Shown here: positions 50,233 through 59,853 of the stretch, piece by piece
Position numbering within the stretch: position 1 is the stretch's first letter
How the letters are laid out: the number at the start of each line of letters is the position of its first letter
Assembly: GCF_036046055.1 (NCBI RefSeq)
Contig: NZ_CP107939.1
Span: forward strand, 2,728,001 to 2,792,000
Origin: Nocardia sp. NBC_00403
Lineage (GTDB): Bacteria; Actinomycetota; Actinomycetes; Mycobacteriales; Mycobacteriaceae
Length of the DNA: 64,000 bases
Direction: 5' to 3'
Notes under the pieces: model-generated
What the model was told of the DNA's origin: nothing
The model's database searches: none
The model's input: only the letters and a program-made list of their open reading frames with translations
Translations under genes and position numbers: made by a program

Positions 50233-51891
50233 GTGGATTACTACGATCTCGGGAAATACACGCGACCGGTGACGACGCCCTCTCTTGCCGCGCAGCGGTG
50301 GTTCGACCGGGGTCTGATCTGGACCTATGCCTTCAATCATGAAGAAGCAGTTCGATGTTTCGCCCTGGCGTCGGACGAGGATGCGGGCTGCGCGATGGCC
50401 CATTGGGGCCTGGCCTATGCGCTGGGCCCCAACTACAACAAGCCATGGGAGTTCTTCGACGAGACGGAGCTGGCCGAGACCGTCACCCGCACCTTCGAGG
50501 CGACGCGGCGGGCGCTGGAACTCGTAGGCTCGGCGGCCCCGGTCGAACGCGCACTCATCGAATCACTCGCAATGCGCTACCAGCGCAACCGGCCCGACGG
50601 CGATGGCTCGGCGTGGAATCGCGACTATGCCGATACGATGCGTGCCGTCTACGAGCGGTTCTCCGACGACATCGACGTGGCCGTACTGTTCGCCGACGCC
50701 TTGATGAACCTGACGCCGTGGGGCCTGTGGGATCAGCACACCGGCGAACCGGGCGCGGGCGCCGTGGAGACCAAGGCGGTGCTCGAGCGGGCATTGCGCA
50801 GCGAAACCGGCCGGGCGCACCCCGGTGTGCTGCACATGTACATCCACCTGATGGAGATGTCTGCGACGCCGGAAGCCGCGCAGCCCGCTGCCGATCGGTT
50901 GCGCGGGCTGGTGCCCGATGCCGGTCACCTCGAGCACATGCCCTCGCACATCGACGTGCTGTGCGGTGACTATCGGGCCGTGGTCTCGTCCAACTCGGCG
51001 GCCATCGTCGCGGACCGGAAATATGCGCAGCAGGCGGGCGAGATCAACTTCTACACGCTGTATCGCGCCCACAACTATCACTTCAAGGTCTACGGCGCAA
51101 TGTTCCTCGGACAATACGACGTAGCACTGAGAACGGTGGCGCAGCTGGAGAACTCGATCCCCGAGGATCTGCTGCGGGTACAGGTTCCGCCGATGGCCGA
51201 TTGGCTGGAGGGTTTTCTGTCGATGCGGGCGCACGTCTTCGTCAGGTTCGGCAAATGGGCGGAGATCATCGACCTCCCGCCGCCGAAAGACCAGGACCTG
51301 TACTGCGTCAGCACGGCAATGCTGCACTACGCCAAGGGCGTCGCACATTCGGCGACCGGCGACATCCCGCAGGCACACCAGCAGCAGCGCCTGTTCCATG
51401 CCGCGCTCGACCGAGTCCCCGAGACCAGGACGCTGTTCAACAACACCTGCCGCGACATCCTCGCCGTCGCCTCGGCGATGCTGGAGGGTGAACTGCACTA
51501 CCGAAAAGGCAACTACGACGACGCCTTCGAAGCCCTGCGCCGATCGATCGAACTCGACGACCACCTGCCCTACGACGAACCGTGGGGCTGGATGCAGCCG
51601 ACCAGGCACGCTTACGGCGCGCTGCTGCTCGAACAAGGTCACGTGCGCGAGGCCGAAGCCGTCTACCGCGCCGACCTCGGCATCGACAACAGCCTGCCGC
51701 GCGCCGCGCAACATCCCGCGAATGTGTGGAGCCTGCACGGTTACCACGAATGCCTGAGGCGGCTCGGTAAGACCGGCGAAGCCATGATCATCGGCCAACA
51801 GCTGAAACTGGCTGCTGCCGTGGCGGATGTCCCGATCGAAGCCTCGTGCTGCTGCCGATTGTCGGTCGCCTCGGGCGAAAACCGGGAGTAG
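50233..51891 (+). CDS. Large TPR-like cytoplasmic protein
   Basis: 552 residues. It begins DYYDLGKYTRPVTTPSLAAQ, then RWFDRGLIWTYAFNHEEAVR and CFALASDEDAGCAMAHWGLA, with a row of helix pairs like TPRs through to the C-terminus (HYRKGNYDDAFEALRRSIEL). HMYIHLMEM and LEHMPSHIDV in the middle are conserved His-containing stretches that might bind metal. No signal peptide. The GTG at 50233 has GGAGG 8 bases upstream; an ATG 6 bases earlier is less well spaced. Function unknown. It lies just right of the decayed region. Confidence 0.82.
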   Translation: MDYYDLGKYTRPVTTPSLAAQRWFDRGLIWTYAFNHEEAVRCFALASDEDAGCAMAHWGLAYALGPNYNKPWEFFDETELAETVTRTFEATRRALELVGSAAPVERALIESLAMRYQRNRPDGDGSAWNRDYADTMRAVYERFSDDIDVAVLFADALMNLTPWGLWDQHTGEPGAGAVETKAVLERALRSETGRAHPGVLHMYIHLMEMSATPEAAQPAADRLRGLVPDAGHLEHMPSHIDVLCGDYRAVVSSNSAAIVADRKYAQQAGEINFYTLYRAHNYHFKVYGAMFLGQYDVALRTVAQLENSIPEDLLRVQVPPMADWLEGFLSMRAHVFVRFGKWAEIIDLPPPKDQDLYCVSTAMLHYAKGVAHSATGDIPQAHQQQRLFHAALDRVPETRTLFNNTCRDILAVASAMLEGELHYRKGNYDDAFEALRRSIELDDHLPYDEPWGWMQPTRHAYGALLLEQGHVREAEAVYRADLGIDNSLPRAAQHPANVWSLHGYHECLRRLGKTGEAMIIGQQLKLAAAVADVPIEASCCCRLSVASGENRE

Positions 51892-51985
51892 ATCACCCGC
51901 GTGCGACTCCCCTCCGGCAGCCGTGAACATGGTTGCCTCCAAGGCTTCCGGCAGAACATTCCGCCACCGCAGGATCAGGCGGAGA

Positions 51986-53023
51986 TCAACCGACCTCGGC
52001 GACGAGTTCGATGGCCCGGCCGAGGGTGGCGAGGCGGTCCTGCAAGGTTGCGCCGGCGGGATATAGCCGGACGGTGTCGATACCCGCGTCGCGCCAGATC
52101 CGGAGCCGGTCGCGAACCATGGGTTCGGTGCCGATCAGCGTGGTGGCCAAGACCATGTCATCGGTGACCAGTGCCGTGGCGCCGTCGCGGTCACCTGCCT
52201 GCCAGCGTTCGCGGATCTCGCCGGTGACCTCGGACCAGCCCTGCCTGCTGTAGGCGGCGTTGTAGAAGTTGGTGTCGGCGCTGCCCATGCCGCCGATGCT
52301 GAACGCGAGTTCTCCTTTGCGACTGCGGATGTGGGACCCCAGCAGTTCGTCGTCGTCGAAGAGGGCGACCTCGGCGCCCTGGCAGGTGTCGAGGTCCGCG
52401 CGGGTGCGGCCGGCGTTGGCGAGTCCGGCATCGAGGTGGTCGAAGTAGGCGGACGCGCCCTCGGGCACGAAGCTGGTGCCGAGCCAGCCATCGGCGATTT
52501 CGCCGGTCAGTTCCAGCATTTTGGGGGAGAGGGTGGCGAGGTAGATGGGGATGTCGGGGTTCGCGGCCTTCGACAGTCGCATCGGCCGGGCCGCGCCCGG
52601 CAATGGGATCTGGAATACCTTGCCGGAGAACGTGATCTTTTCCCCGGCCCATGCTCGGCGGATGATCTGCACCGTCTCGCGCATGCGGGTCAGGGGCCGA
52701 TCGAAGCGCACGCCGTGCAGGCCCTCGATGACCTGCGGACCCGAGGCGCCGAGCCCGAGCAGGAATCGCCCATCGGACAGGTCGGCGAGGGTGAGCGCGG
52801 TCTGGGCGATGGCCACCGGTGTTCGGGTGCCGAGTTGAATGATGCCGGAGCCCAAGAGGATTCGATCGGTACGGCCGGCCAGGTAGCCGAGCACCGACGG
52901 GGCGTCCGAGCCCCAGGCCTCCGCGACCCAGCAGATGTCGAGGCCGAGCTTCTCGGCCTCGAGCACGAAGTCCAGCGTCTGCCCCGCGGCGTCGGACGCC
53001 TCGATCGTCGTCGCGGTCCTCAC
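51986..53023 (-). CDS. F420-dependent-type LLM oxidoreductase
   Basis: 345 residues of the luciferase-like superfamily, LLM F420 class. Markers: DFVLEAEKLGLDICWVAEAW near the start, LLGSGIIQLGTRTPVAIAQT, and LADLSDGRFLLGLGASGPQV, the typical cofactor-site loop. The cofactor is probably F420, judging by similarity to other actinobacterial members. The GTG start overlaps the stop of the SRPBCC gene (GTGA), so the two are translationally coupled. Substrate unknown. Confidence 0.88.
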   Translation of the reverse strand: MRTATTIEASDAAGQTLDFVLEAEKLGLDICWVAEAWGSDAPSVLGYLAGRTDRILLGSGIIQLGTRTPVAIAQTALTLADLSDGRFLLGLGASGPQVIEGLHGVRFDRPLTRMRETVQIIRRAWAGEKITFSGKVFQIPLPGAARPMRLSKAANPDIPIYLATLSPKMLELTGEIADGWLGTSFVPEGASAYFDHLDAGLANAGRTRADLDTCQGAEVALFDDDELLGSHIRSRKGELAFSIGGMGSADTNFYNAAYSRQGWSEVTGEIRERWQAGDRDGATALVTDDMVLATTLIGTEPMVRDRLRIWRDAGIDTVRLYPAGATLQDRLATLGRAIELVAEVG

Positions 53024-53535
53024 CGGTGACCCGCCGATTCTGCGCGCTGCTTGATGGCGGCGACCGTTGCGGTCATTGCGGTTTCGAACTCCCGCATCCG
53101 GACGAAGACGATTTTCTCTTCCTTGTCCGGCATCTGGTCGATCGCCTGCGAGAGCCCGGACCGGCCGGGACCCATGCGGACCCACTGGCGCAGCTGGGTG
53201 CCGCCGTCGCGGGCCTGCAGGGTGAAGCGCCAGGTGGCCGTCGGGTTGTCGGGATCCTGTACCGCCCAGGCGAATACCTGCTCCGGGTCGCATTCGACCA
53301 CGTAGGAGGTCGTCGACCACTCGCCGAGCGCCGGGTGACTGTTCGTACCGACGAACGCGCTGCCGACGGCGGGCCCCGCCGCGTCGAGCCAGTTCGCCGA
53401 TTGCAATTCCGTACTCATCTGCGGCATCGACTCGACGTCGGTGACGATCTCCCAGACCCGCCGCGGCGCAGCATCGATCCACGTCTCGACCTCCGCCGTC
53501 GGGCCGTCGGCGTACTTGGCGCCCGTCCACTCCAT
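53020..53535 (-). CDS. SRPBCC family protein
   Basis: 171 residues with VETWIDAAPRRVWEIVTDVE near the N-terminus and CDPEQVFAWAVQDPDNPTAT later, the helix-grip fold of START-like proteins. It may bind or present a hydrophobic substrate to the LLM enzyme made by the overlapping gene. The ATG at 53535 lies 9 bases after GAGAG; an ATG three codons earlier has no spacing from it. Confidence 0.86.
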   Translation of the reverse strand: MEWTGAKYADGPTAEVETWIDAAPRRVWEIVTDVESMPQMSTELQSANWLDAAGPAVGSAFVGTNSHPALGEWSTTSYVVECDPEQVFAWAVQDPDNPTATWRFTLQARDGGTQLRQWVRMGPGRSGLSQAIDQMPDKEEKIVFVRMREFETAMTATVAAIKQRAESAGHR

Positions 53536-53613
53536 GGCAACCATCTCTCTGTGACCTGCCTCGTGACGGATAGTCCCGTAGATAGACTCAGCATGTCAAC
53601 CAACTGAAGTGGG

Positions 53614-54114
53614 TCACTCCGCCGTGAACCGTCGGGCGATCTCGGGCCGCTCGGCCAGATGCGGCGGGTATCCAGGCCCCATCCGCATGCGGGACTCCTC
53701 GATCGGGACGGGGTCGCCGCAGTGTGCGCAGACAACGTTCACCTGGGTCTCGTGACCGCACCGGGTGTGGTGCAGGACGACCGGCGGTCCATCCTCGGGG
53801 GCGAGCCACCGATCGCCCCACTTCGACATGGCGAGCAACACGCTCCAGAAGTCGGCGCCCTTCTCGGTGAGCAGATACTCGTAACGCGCCGGCTCGTGCT
53901 GGTAGGCCTGCTTTTCGAGCAGTCCTTCCTCGACCAGCCGGTGCAGCCGTTCGGAGAGCGTGGTGCGGGCGATCCCGAGCTCGTGGCGGAACTCGTCGAA
54001 GCGCCGAATCCCATAGAACGCTTCACGCAGCACCAGCGGCGTCCACCAGTCGCCGAGCAGATCCATGGTCCGTGCGACCGAGCATGGCCAGCCTGCGAAA
54101 GAAGTCCGTCTCAT
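53614..54114 (-). CDS. HxlR-family regulator with zinc-ribbon tail
   Basis: 166 residues. The winged HTH is complete: ARTMDLLGDWWTPLVLREAF, FDEFRHELGIARTTLSERLH and ALLTEKGADFW-like region (as YLLTEKGADFW). The last 50 residues contain HHTRCGHETQVNVVCAHCGD, with Cys and His able to hold a zinc ion, an addition seen in some actinobacterial members. It is upstream of, and on the same strand as, the SRPBCC/LLM pair, which it may control. HxlR proteins respond to reactive aldehydes, quinones or oxidants. Confidence 0.9.
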   Translation of the reverse strand: MRRTSFAGWPCSVARTMDLLGDWWTPLVLREAFYGIRRFDEFRHELGIARTTLSERLHRLVEEGLLEKQAYQHEPARYEYLLTEKGADFWSVLLAMSKWGDRWLAPEDGPPVVLHHTRCGHETQVNVVCAHCGDPVPIEESRMRMGPGYPPHLAERPEIARRFTAE

Positions 54115-54170
54115 GACCTCAGCATAGGGGTCCTATGTTGAGACTCTGCTGATAGAAGTACTTCGGAGTG

Positions 54171-55790
54171 TCAATTCGGGCTGAGTGCCCCGGAGTGGTA
54201 GCGGGTCGCGGCGTTCCACAGGAAGAAGCTGGTGTCGCCCGCGGCCGCGGCGGCATCGATCTGGGCTCGGACCTCGGCGTCGCTGTAGTTCACCCCGAGG
54301 CTGAAGTCCTGCAACCACGGGATGACATCGGCGTGCGTGCCCGCGGTCAGCATGTTGAAGTCCGCCAGTGAGCGGAACACGATGTCGTAGGGCTGAGAGT
54401 TGGGGTTCGCGACGTCGTATTCGCCCGGGTTCCAATGCGACGGGTAGAGCATCGGCGCGACATAGTCGACGTACCGGGCGATCATCGGAATGTCCTGGGC
54501 GATCGCGTCCGGCCGGGTCGAGGCGATCCCGAAGACCGCGGCACCGAGATGAGCACCCTTGTCCCGCACCGGGTCACGGCTCTCGCGCAGGAACTGCGCG
54601 ATCGACACGCTGGGCGTGTCGATCAAGCCGGGGAATTGCATCTGCGACAGGCTGCCGTCCGGACGTCGGACGTAGTCGTACATGATCCCGTCGAAGCCGA
54701 GTTCGGCCGCTTCTATGGCGAGGTCGATGTTGTATTTCCGGATCTCGGGATCGGCGAAGTTGGTGAAGGCGATGGGGCCGTAATGACTGGAATACGGCTC
54801 ACCGTAGGGGTTCTGGATGACCCAGTCCCGATGTCCCTCGCGCCAGGCCCATTCCGCCATCGTCGGATCGCGGAATGCCACGATCCGGCCGACCACGCTC
54901 AGGTTCATGTCGTGCAGCTGCTGCAATGCCGCGCGGGCGTCGTAGATCCCGGCGGCCGCGCCCGATGCCCGGGCGAGCGGCACTTGGGAGTCGTAGCCGA
55001 CGATGCCGTCCTCGTCCTTGATGTCGAGTTGGACGGTATTGATGCGCCCTTCGCGCGCCATGTCGAGCACGCCGGCACGCAGACCCTCGTGCATCCACGC
55101 ATAGGCGGTCACGTGCACCGCCTTGATTCGCGGCAGGTCGACCGCGGCGTTGATGGCCTTGGCGGCCGTGTTGCCCGCCGCGTCGACGGCGATCATCTCG
55201 GCGTCGACCGGCGCGCGTGGCAATGTGATCTCGAAAGATCCGTCCGCGGCGGTCGGCACCGACTGCGCGCCGACCGAGACGTGGTCGGCACCGGTTGCTC
55301 TGCCGCGCAACACGACCGACTGGCGATAGGAGGGCACGCTCGTGGGCTCGCTCAGCTCCACCGTCGGCGGCTCGGTGTCGACGGTGAAGGTTTTGGTGAC
55401 TCCGGGTCCGGCCTTGAGGAAGCTGGACAGGCCGCCTGATCGGATCTCGGCGGTGAACTTGTGGGTGCCGTCGGCGAGGTTGTCCGGCCGGTAGCTCACG
55501 ACATTGCCCGCTACGGCACCGGTGACGGGTTTGCTGTCGAGCTCGAGCTGCATATCGTTCGGATCGTGACCGCGGGCATCCACCCGTAATTCCAGCGCGG
55601 CCATGGCTGCCGCGCCCACAACGCCCTCCGGGAGCCCCGTCACCGTTAAACCCTCGGGTTCCGCGCGGAACGCGCCAATGGTTACCGAAGCGACCAGAAT
55701 TGATAAAACTGCGATAACCGCTATTGCCAGCAACCGACGTCGTCCTGTAGGCAAGACCGATTTGTTCAACGCGCACCAACTTTCGTTCAT
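54171..55790 (-). CDS. Membrane-anchored putative glycoside hydrolase (DUF4015)
   Basis: 539 residues. An uncleaved signal anchor at about 18-40 (LLAIAVIAVLSILVASVTIG) puts the rest outside. Two Ig-like domains (45-220) precede a TIM-barrel-like domain of the DUF4015 family from AVHVTAYAWMHEGLRAGVLD to the end, with NTVQLDIKDEDGIVGYDSQV and FDGIMYDYVRRPDG. Members are predicted glycosidases without proven substrates. It is divergent from a polysaccharide deacetylase across 97 bases, suggesting a shared role on cell-surface or environmental polysaccharide. Confidence 0.85.
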   Translation of the reverse strand: MNESWCALNKSVLPTGRRRLLAIAVIAVLSILVASVTIGAFRAEPEGLTVTGLPEGVVGAAAMAALELRVDARGHDPNDMQLELDSKPVTGAVAGNVVSYRPDNLADGTHKFTAEIRSGGLSSFLKAGPGVTKTFTVDTEPPTVELSEPTSVPSYRQSVVLRGRATGADHVSVGAQSVPTAADGSFEITLPRAPVDAEMIAVDAAGNTAAKAINAAVDLPRIKAVHVTAYAWMHEGLRAGVLDMAREGRINTVQLDIKDEDGIVGYDSQVPLARASGAAAGIYDARAALQQLHDMNLSVVGRIVAFRDPTMAEWAWREGHRDWVIQNPYGEPYSSHYGPIAFTNFADPEIRKYNIDLAIEAAELGFDGIMYDYVRRPDGSLSQMQFPGLIDTPSVSIAQFLRESRDPVRDKGAHLGAAVFGIASTRPDAIAQDIPMIARYVDYVAPMLYPSHWNPGEYDVANPNSQPYDIVFRSLADFNMLTAGTHADVIPWLQDFSLGVNYSDAEVRAQIDAAAAAGDTSFFLWNAATRYHSGALSPN

Positions 55791-55887
55791 CGCTCTCCCT
55801 TACTATCCACCGCGGGACGCTGGAAAGCAGGCGCTATTTCCACGTTCTCGCAGCCGAACTTGCCTGCCGACACGTAATGTTGGATCG

Positions 55888-56892
55888 GTGACGCCGAATG
55901 CTCGCATCGGGATCATCATTATCGCGTCGGCAGTGGTATTCGCCGCAGTTCCCGCCTGCGAAACGCCGAAAGATCCCGTTGCCGCTGCTGTCGAAAGCAT
56001 GACGCCGCCGACGAGTTCGCTGCCCGATGCGGCAGCGGTCGCGGCGAATGAACTCGGGCTGGTGCCCGTCCTGATGTACCACCAAATGACGCCGTCGCCG
56101 GTCAGTGAATACGACCAGACGGCAGCGGAATTCCGCCTCGAACTCGAACGCCTCTACCGCGAGGGTTACCGCCCCGTGACCGCTGTCGATTACATTTCCG
56201 GCCGGATCGACCTCCCCGCAGGCACTCATCCTGTCGTGCTCACCTTCGACGACTCGACCATCAGCCAGGTCCGGTTCGCCGATGACAGCACCCTCGCCCT
56301 GGATTCCGCGCTCGGCATTCTCACGGAATTCGCCTCGAGGAATCCGGATTTCACACCAAGAGCCACCTTCTACATCAACAACGAACCTTTCGGCAACGAC
56401 CTGCGAGTGCTGCCGTGGCTGGCCGAACACGGATACGAGATCGGCGCGCATACCGCGACCCACGCCAACCTGGCGAGTCTGGACGCCATCGGCGTGCAGC
56501 GCGAATTGGCGGAAAACGTCCGCGCCATCGAAACCGCCGCACCTCGGAATGGCGTGCGCACCATGGCATTGCCTCTCGGCATCTTTCCGACCGACCACGC
56601 CCTCGCTGCCGGAGGCAACTGGGACGGCACCCCGTACACCTTCGACGCGGTGATGCTGGTCGGCGCCGAGCCCGCCCCTTCGCCGTTCAGCACGATCGAC
56701 CCCATGGGCGTCCCACGCATCCGATCCGGCAAGGGCGAGGTCGCTTTCGACTCGGCCTACTGGCTCGATTGGCTCGCAGACCACCCCGATCAGCGCTACA
56801 CCTCCGACGGCGATCCGACCACGGTCAGCTTTCCCAAGAGCCTGGCAGGAGAGCTGAGCTCACCGCGATCGCATCGCGCGAACGCCTACTGA
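55888..56892 (+). CDS. Polysaccharide deacetylase lipoprotein
   Basis: 334 residues. The signal ends in the lipobox VPAC (Cys24). The NodB domain has VPVLMYHQM, VVLTFDDS with the metal-binding Asp pair, and HTATH for the two metal-binding His. It removes N-acetyl groups from surface polymers such as peptidoglycan or chitin-like glycans. The GTG at 55888 fits the signal sequence. It is divergent from the glycosidase-like gene. Confidence 0.88.
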   Translation: MTPNARIGIIIIASAVVFAAVPACETPKDPVAAAVESMTPPTSSLPDAAAVAANELGLVPVLMYHQMTPSPVSEYDQTAAEFRLELERLYREGYRPVTAVDYISGRIDLPAGTHPVVLTFDDSTISQVRFADDSTLALDSALGILTEFASRNPDFTPRATFYINNEPFGNDLRVLPWLAEHGYEIGAHTATHANLASLDAIGVQRELAENVRAIETAAPRNGVRTMALPLGIFPTDHALAAGGNWDGTPYTFDAVMLVGAEPAPSPFSTIDPMGVPRIRSGKGEVAFDSAYWLDWLADHPDQRYTSDGDPTTVSFPKSLAGELSSPRSHRANAY

Positions 56893-57057
56893 TCGGCAGT
56901 GAGTCCTTTTGCGCAGCCCGCCGACGCGGTATTCGACGAGTTGCCGGCGGGCGTGGAACGCTCCTACATGGCACGTCGGTTTCCGGCATCGGACCTGGTC
57001 GTGCGTGGCACAATTTCTCTGCGCTCGAACACTCGGCTACGGGTAGGAGATAGTGCA

Positions 57058-57378
57058 ATGAAAAGTCCGGCAGCGGGTATCGGGCTGGCTGTCGTAATAA
57101 TGGCGTGCGTCGTTGTCGGCGGATGTTGGGATAAGAGCGATGTCGAACCGACACCGAGTAGTCCGACATCGGTCGTCGGTGTTTCGACACCCGGTTCGGC
57201 ATCTTCGTCAACCCCGGGCTTGTTACCGTCGACGGCTTCGCCGTTGACGCGCTCGGCCGAAGCCTCGTCGGGCTATGTGGGTCCCCCGTCTACGTTGCCC
57301 ACTCGCCCACCGACGACACCACTATCGACGGCGCCACTGACAGCACCACTATCGACGATGCCGTCGCCGGCACCGTGA
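57058..57378 (+). CDS. Small Pro/Ser/Thr-rich lipoprotein
   Basis: 106 residues. The signal peptide (KSPAAGIGLAVVIMACVVV) ends in VGGC (Cys23), a lipobox. The mature chain has little order: Ser, Thr and Pro make up most of it, with repeats such as TPLSTAP and TAPLSTMP. It may be glycosylated. TAGGAGA is 7 bases before the ATG. Its stop overlaps the membrane-protein gene (GTGA). Confidence 0.75.
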   Translation: MKSPAAGIGLAVVIMACVVVGGCWDKSDVEPTPSSPTSVVGVSTPGSASSSTPGLLPSTASPLTRSAEASSGYVGPPSTLPTRPPTTPLSTAPLTAPLSTMPSPAP

Positions 57379-58268
57379 CCGCATCCAACGCGCCGAGTAT
57401 GCCATCGACGATCTCCGTGATCGGCGCGCTTTTGTCCCAGGTCGCGTTCGTAACAGGTGTGCTCTACTACTTCGGGTGGGCCTACAGCCACGCCTACTTC
57501 GCATACTTCGGGGTGGACGCGGGCGCACTCGGATTCACGACCCAGGAATATGTATTGCGCAGCGTGAACAGCCTGTTTCGTCCGGGCATGTTCACACTGT
57601 TGGCGGTCTTGGTGCTCTTGGCCGGGCGGTGGCTTCCTGAGCTTCATGCCCGGTGGAGTCGGCGCCCGCGGCGAACATTGCGTCGTTGGGTCGGGGTAAC
57701 CGGGGCGATCGGCGTCGCTCTCACGGTCGCGGTGGTGATCGCCATGTTCGTGCCGACAAACGTTGCGGGACCGGTCGGCATCTACGCGCCATTCGTACTG
57801 CTCGCTGGAATGGTGTGTTCGGGATTCGCGAGCAGGCTTCGTTGGAAGTACCGCTCGCTGCTCGGCATCCACGCACCGCGAACGGCGGCCGACGTGGTTG
57901 CGTCGAAAACGCGGATGTTGGTGTTGATCGCGATTGGCATGGTGGCCTACGTGTGGGCTGTCGCTGCGTACGCCGACCGCCGCGGCCTCGATGACGCACA
58001 GCGCGCGGCCAGTGATCACTTCATCGATAAACCGTCTGTCCTTCTTTTCAGCGTCGATCGACTCGGTATCGACGGCGCGGGCGCACAGGTCGGTGAGATC
58101 ATGATGCCAGGCGAAAAGTATCGCTACGTCTACAGCGGCCTGTGGCTACTGGCTCGCACGACAGATCGGTACTACTTGCTGCCCCAGCTGTGGCAGGCGA
58201 AAACGGATCGAGTCTTCGTGATCAAGGATGGCGACACTATCCGCATTGATATCGCGCGGAACCCCTAG
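57375..58268 (+). CDS. Polytopic membrane protein of unknown family
   Basis: 297 residues and about five hydrophobic segments: near SQVAFVTGVLYYFGWAYSHA, FTLLAVLVLLAGRWLP, GVTGAIGVALTVAVVIAMF, YAPFVLLAGMVCSGFA and MLVLIAIGMVAYVWAVAAYA. A final 90-residue domain (VLLFSVDRLGIDGAG, ending IKDGDTIRIDIARNP) may lie outside. It is translationally coupled to the lipoprotein gene (GTGA overlap), so the two probably act together. I do not recognise the family. Confidence 0.75.
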   Translation: MTASNAPSMPSTISVIGALLSQVAFVTGVLYYFGWAYSHAYFAYFGVDAGALGFTTQEYVLRSVNSLFRPGMFTLLAVLVLLAGRWLPELHARWSRRPRRTLRRWVGVTGAIGVALTVAVVIAMFVPTNVAGPVGIYAPFVLLAGMVCSGFASRLRWKYRSLLGIHAPRTAADVVASKTRMLVLIAIGMVAYVWAVAAYADRRGLDDAQRAASDHFIDKPSVLLFSVDRLGIDGAGAQVGEIMMPGEKYRYVYSGLWLLARTTDRYYLLPQLWQAKTDRVFVIKDGDTIRIDIARNP

Positions 58269-58321
58269 GCGTGCCCGCGATCCGCCGATATCCCCGCGGC
58301 GGTCGAGCCGCCGTGCGTGGC

Positions 58322-59710
58322 TCAGAGCTGGGCCCACGCTCCGGTGAGCGCGTGGCGCAGGATCTGTTCCATCTCGTCGAACTGGGTTTGATCGCAGATC
58401 AGCGGCGGGGCCAACTGGATGACCGGTTCGGCGCGGTCGTCGGCGCGGCAGTGCAGACCCGCCTCGAACATCGCCTTGGAGACGTAGCCCTTCAGGATGC
58501 GGTTGGCCTCCTCGTCGGTGAACCGCTCCTTGGTGTCGCGGTCCTTGACCAGCTCCACCGCATAGAAGTAGCCGGTGCCGCGGACATCGCCGACGATGGG
58601 CAGGTCGGAGAGCTTTTCCAGGGTGGATCGGAAGGCGGACTCGTTGGCGAGCACGTGCTCGTAGATGCCGTCTCGCTCGATGAGATCGAGGTTGGCGAGT
58701 GCGACCGCGCAGGAAACGGGGTGGCCGCCGTAGGTGGAGCCGTGCATGAAGGTGGCGCCGTGCTGGAACGGTTCCATCAGCCGGTCGCTGACGAGCACCG
58801 CGCCCAGCGGGGCGTACCCGGATGTGAGTCCCTTCGCGGTGGTGAGGATATCGGGCTGGTAGCCGAAGCGCTTGGCACCGAAATCGTGGCCGAGGCGGCC
58901 GAAAGCGCAGATCACCTCGTCGGAGACGAGCAAAACGTCGTGCCGATCGCAGATCTCTCGGACGCGCTGGAAGTATCCCGGGGGCGGCACGAAACAGCCG
59001 CCGGTGTTCTGCACCGGCTCCAGGAAGACCGCGGCCACGGTGTCGGCGCCCTCGAATTCGATGGCCTCTTCGATCCGGTCCGCGGCCCACCGGCCGTAGG
59101 CCTCGTAATCGTCGGTGTGTTCGGTGGCGCGGTAGAAGTTGGTGTGTGGCACCCGCTGGGTGCTCGGCACCAGTGGCTCGAAATCGGCCTTCGCGCCGGG
59201 GATTCCGGTGATCGACAGTGCGCCGAGCGAGGTGCCGTGATAGGCCATCGAACGGCTGATCACCTTGTGCTTGGTCGGCTTGCCGACGAGCTTGAAGTAC
59301 TGCCTGGCCAGCTTCCACGCGGTTTCGACCGACTCGCCCCCGCTGACGGTGAAGAACACCCGGTTGAGATCGCCGGGTGCGGCGTTGGCGAGACGCTCGG
59401 CGAGTTCGATCGCCGTCGGGTGGGCGTAGCCCCAGATCGGGAAGTAGGCGAGTTGGCGAGTCTGGCGGGCCGCCGCCTCGGCGAGTTCCTCGCGGCCGTG
59501 GCCGACCTGCACCGCGAATAGGCCCGCGAGTCCGTCGAGGTACCGCTTGCCGTGGGAGTCCCAGACGTAGGCGCCCTCGCCACGCACGATGACCGGAACG
59601 TCCGCGCCGGTCAGGCCGGTGTGCGGGGTGAAATGCATCCACAGGTGGTCGCGGATGACACGGGAGGCATCCGGGGCGGCAAGAGGATGGAAGTCGATCG
59701 TGGCAGTCAT
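58322..59710 (-). CDS. Class III (omega) aminotransferase
   Basis: 462 residues, PLP fold type I, class III. It has LDGLAGLFAVQVGHGREELA, GGESVETAWKLARQYF, LVSDEVICAFGRLGHDFGAK with the cofactor Asp, and the PLP lysine in LTTAKGLTSGYAPLGA. Related enzymes transfer amino groups from putrescine, beta-alanine, GABA or similar compounds to pyruvate or 2-oxoglutarate. GAGGAG precedes the ATG. With the nearby aldehyde dehydrogenase it suggests amine breakdown. Confidence 0.9.
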   Translation of the reverse strand: MTATIDFHPLAAPDASRVIRDHLWMHFTPHTGLTGADVPVIVRGEGAYVWDSHGKRYLDGLAGLFAVQVGHGREELAEAAARQTRQLAYFPIWGYAHPTAIELAERLANAAPGDLNRVFFTVSGGESVETAWKLARQYFKLVGKPTKHKVISRSMAYHGTSLGALSITGIPGAKADFEPLVPSTQRVPHTNFYRATEHTDDYEAYGRWAADRIEEAIEFEGADTVAAVFLEPVQNTGGCFVPPPGYFQRVREICDRHDVLLVSDEVICAFGRLGHDFGAKRFGYQPDILTTAKGLTSGYAPLGAVLVSDRLMEPFQHGATFMHGSTYGGHPVSCAVALANLDLIERDGIYEHVLANESAFRSTLEKLSDLPIVGDVRGTGYFYAVELVKDRDTKERFTDEEANRILKGYVSKAMFEAGLHCRADDRAEPVIQLAPPLICDQTQFDEMEQILRHALTGAWAQL

Positions 59711-59853
59711 GTGCGGGCTCCTCGGAGGCGGGACTGGTCCACTCGGTTATTCCATACCGCACGGCGCATCGCAACTAAATCTATTGTCATTTGCATGATT
59801 GACCACGAATTAAGATCATTTTGGTCCACGCTGCTACGGATTTCGTTGTACGG

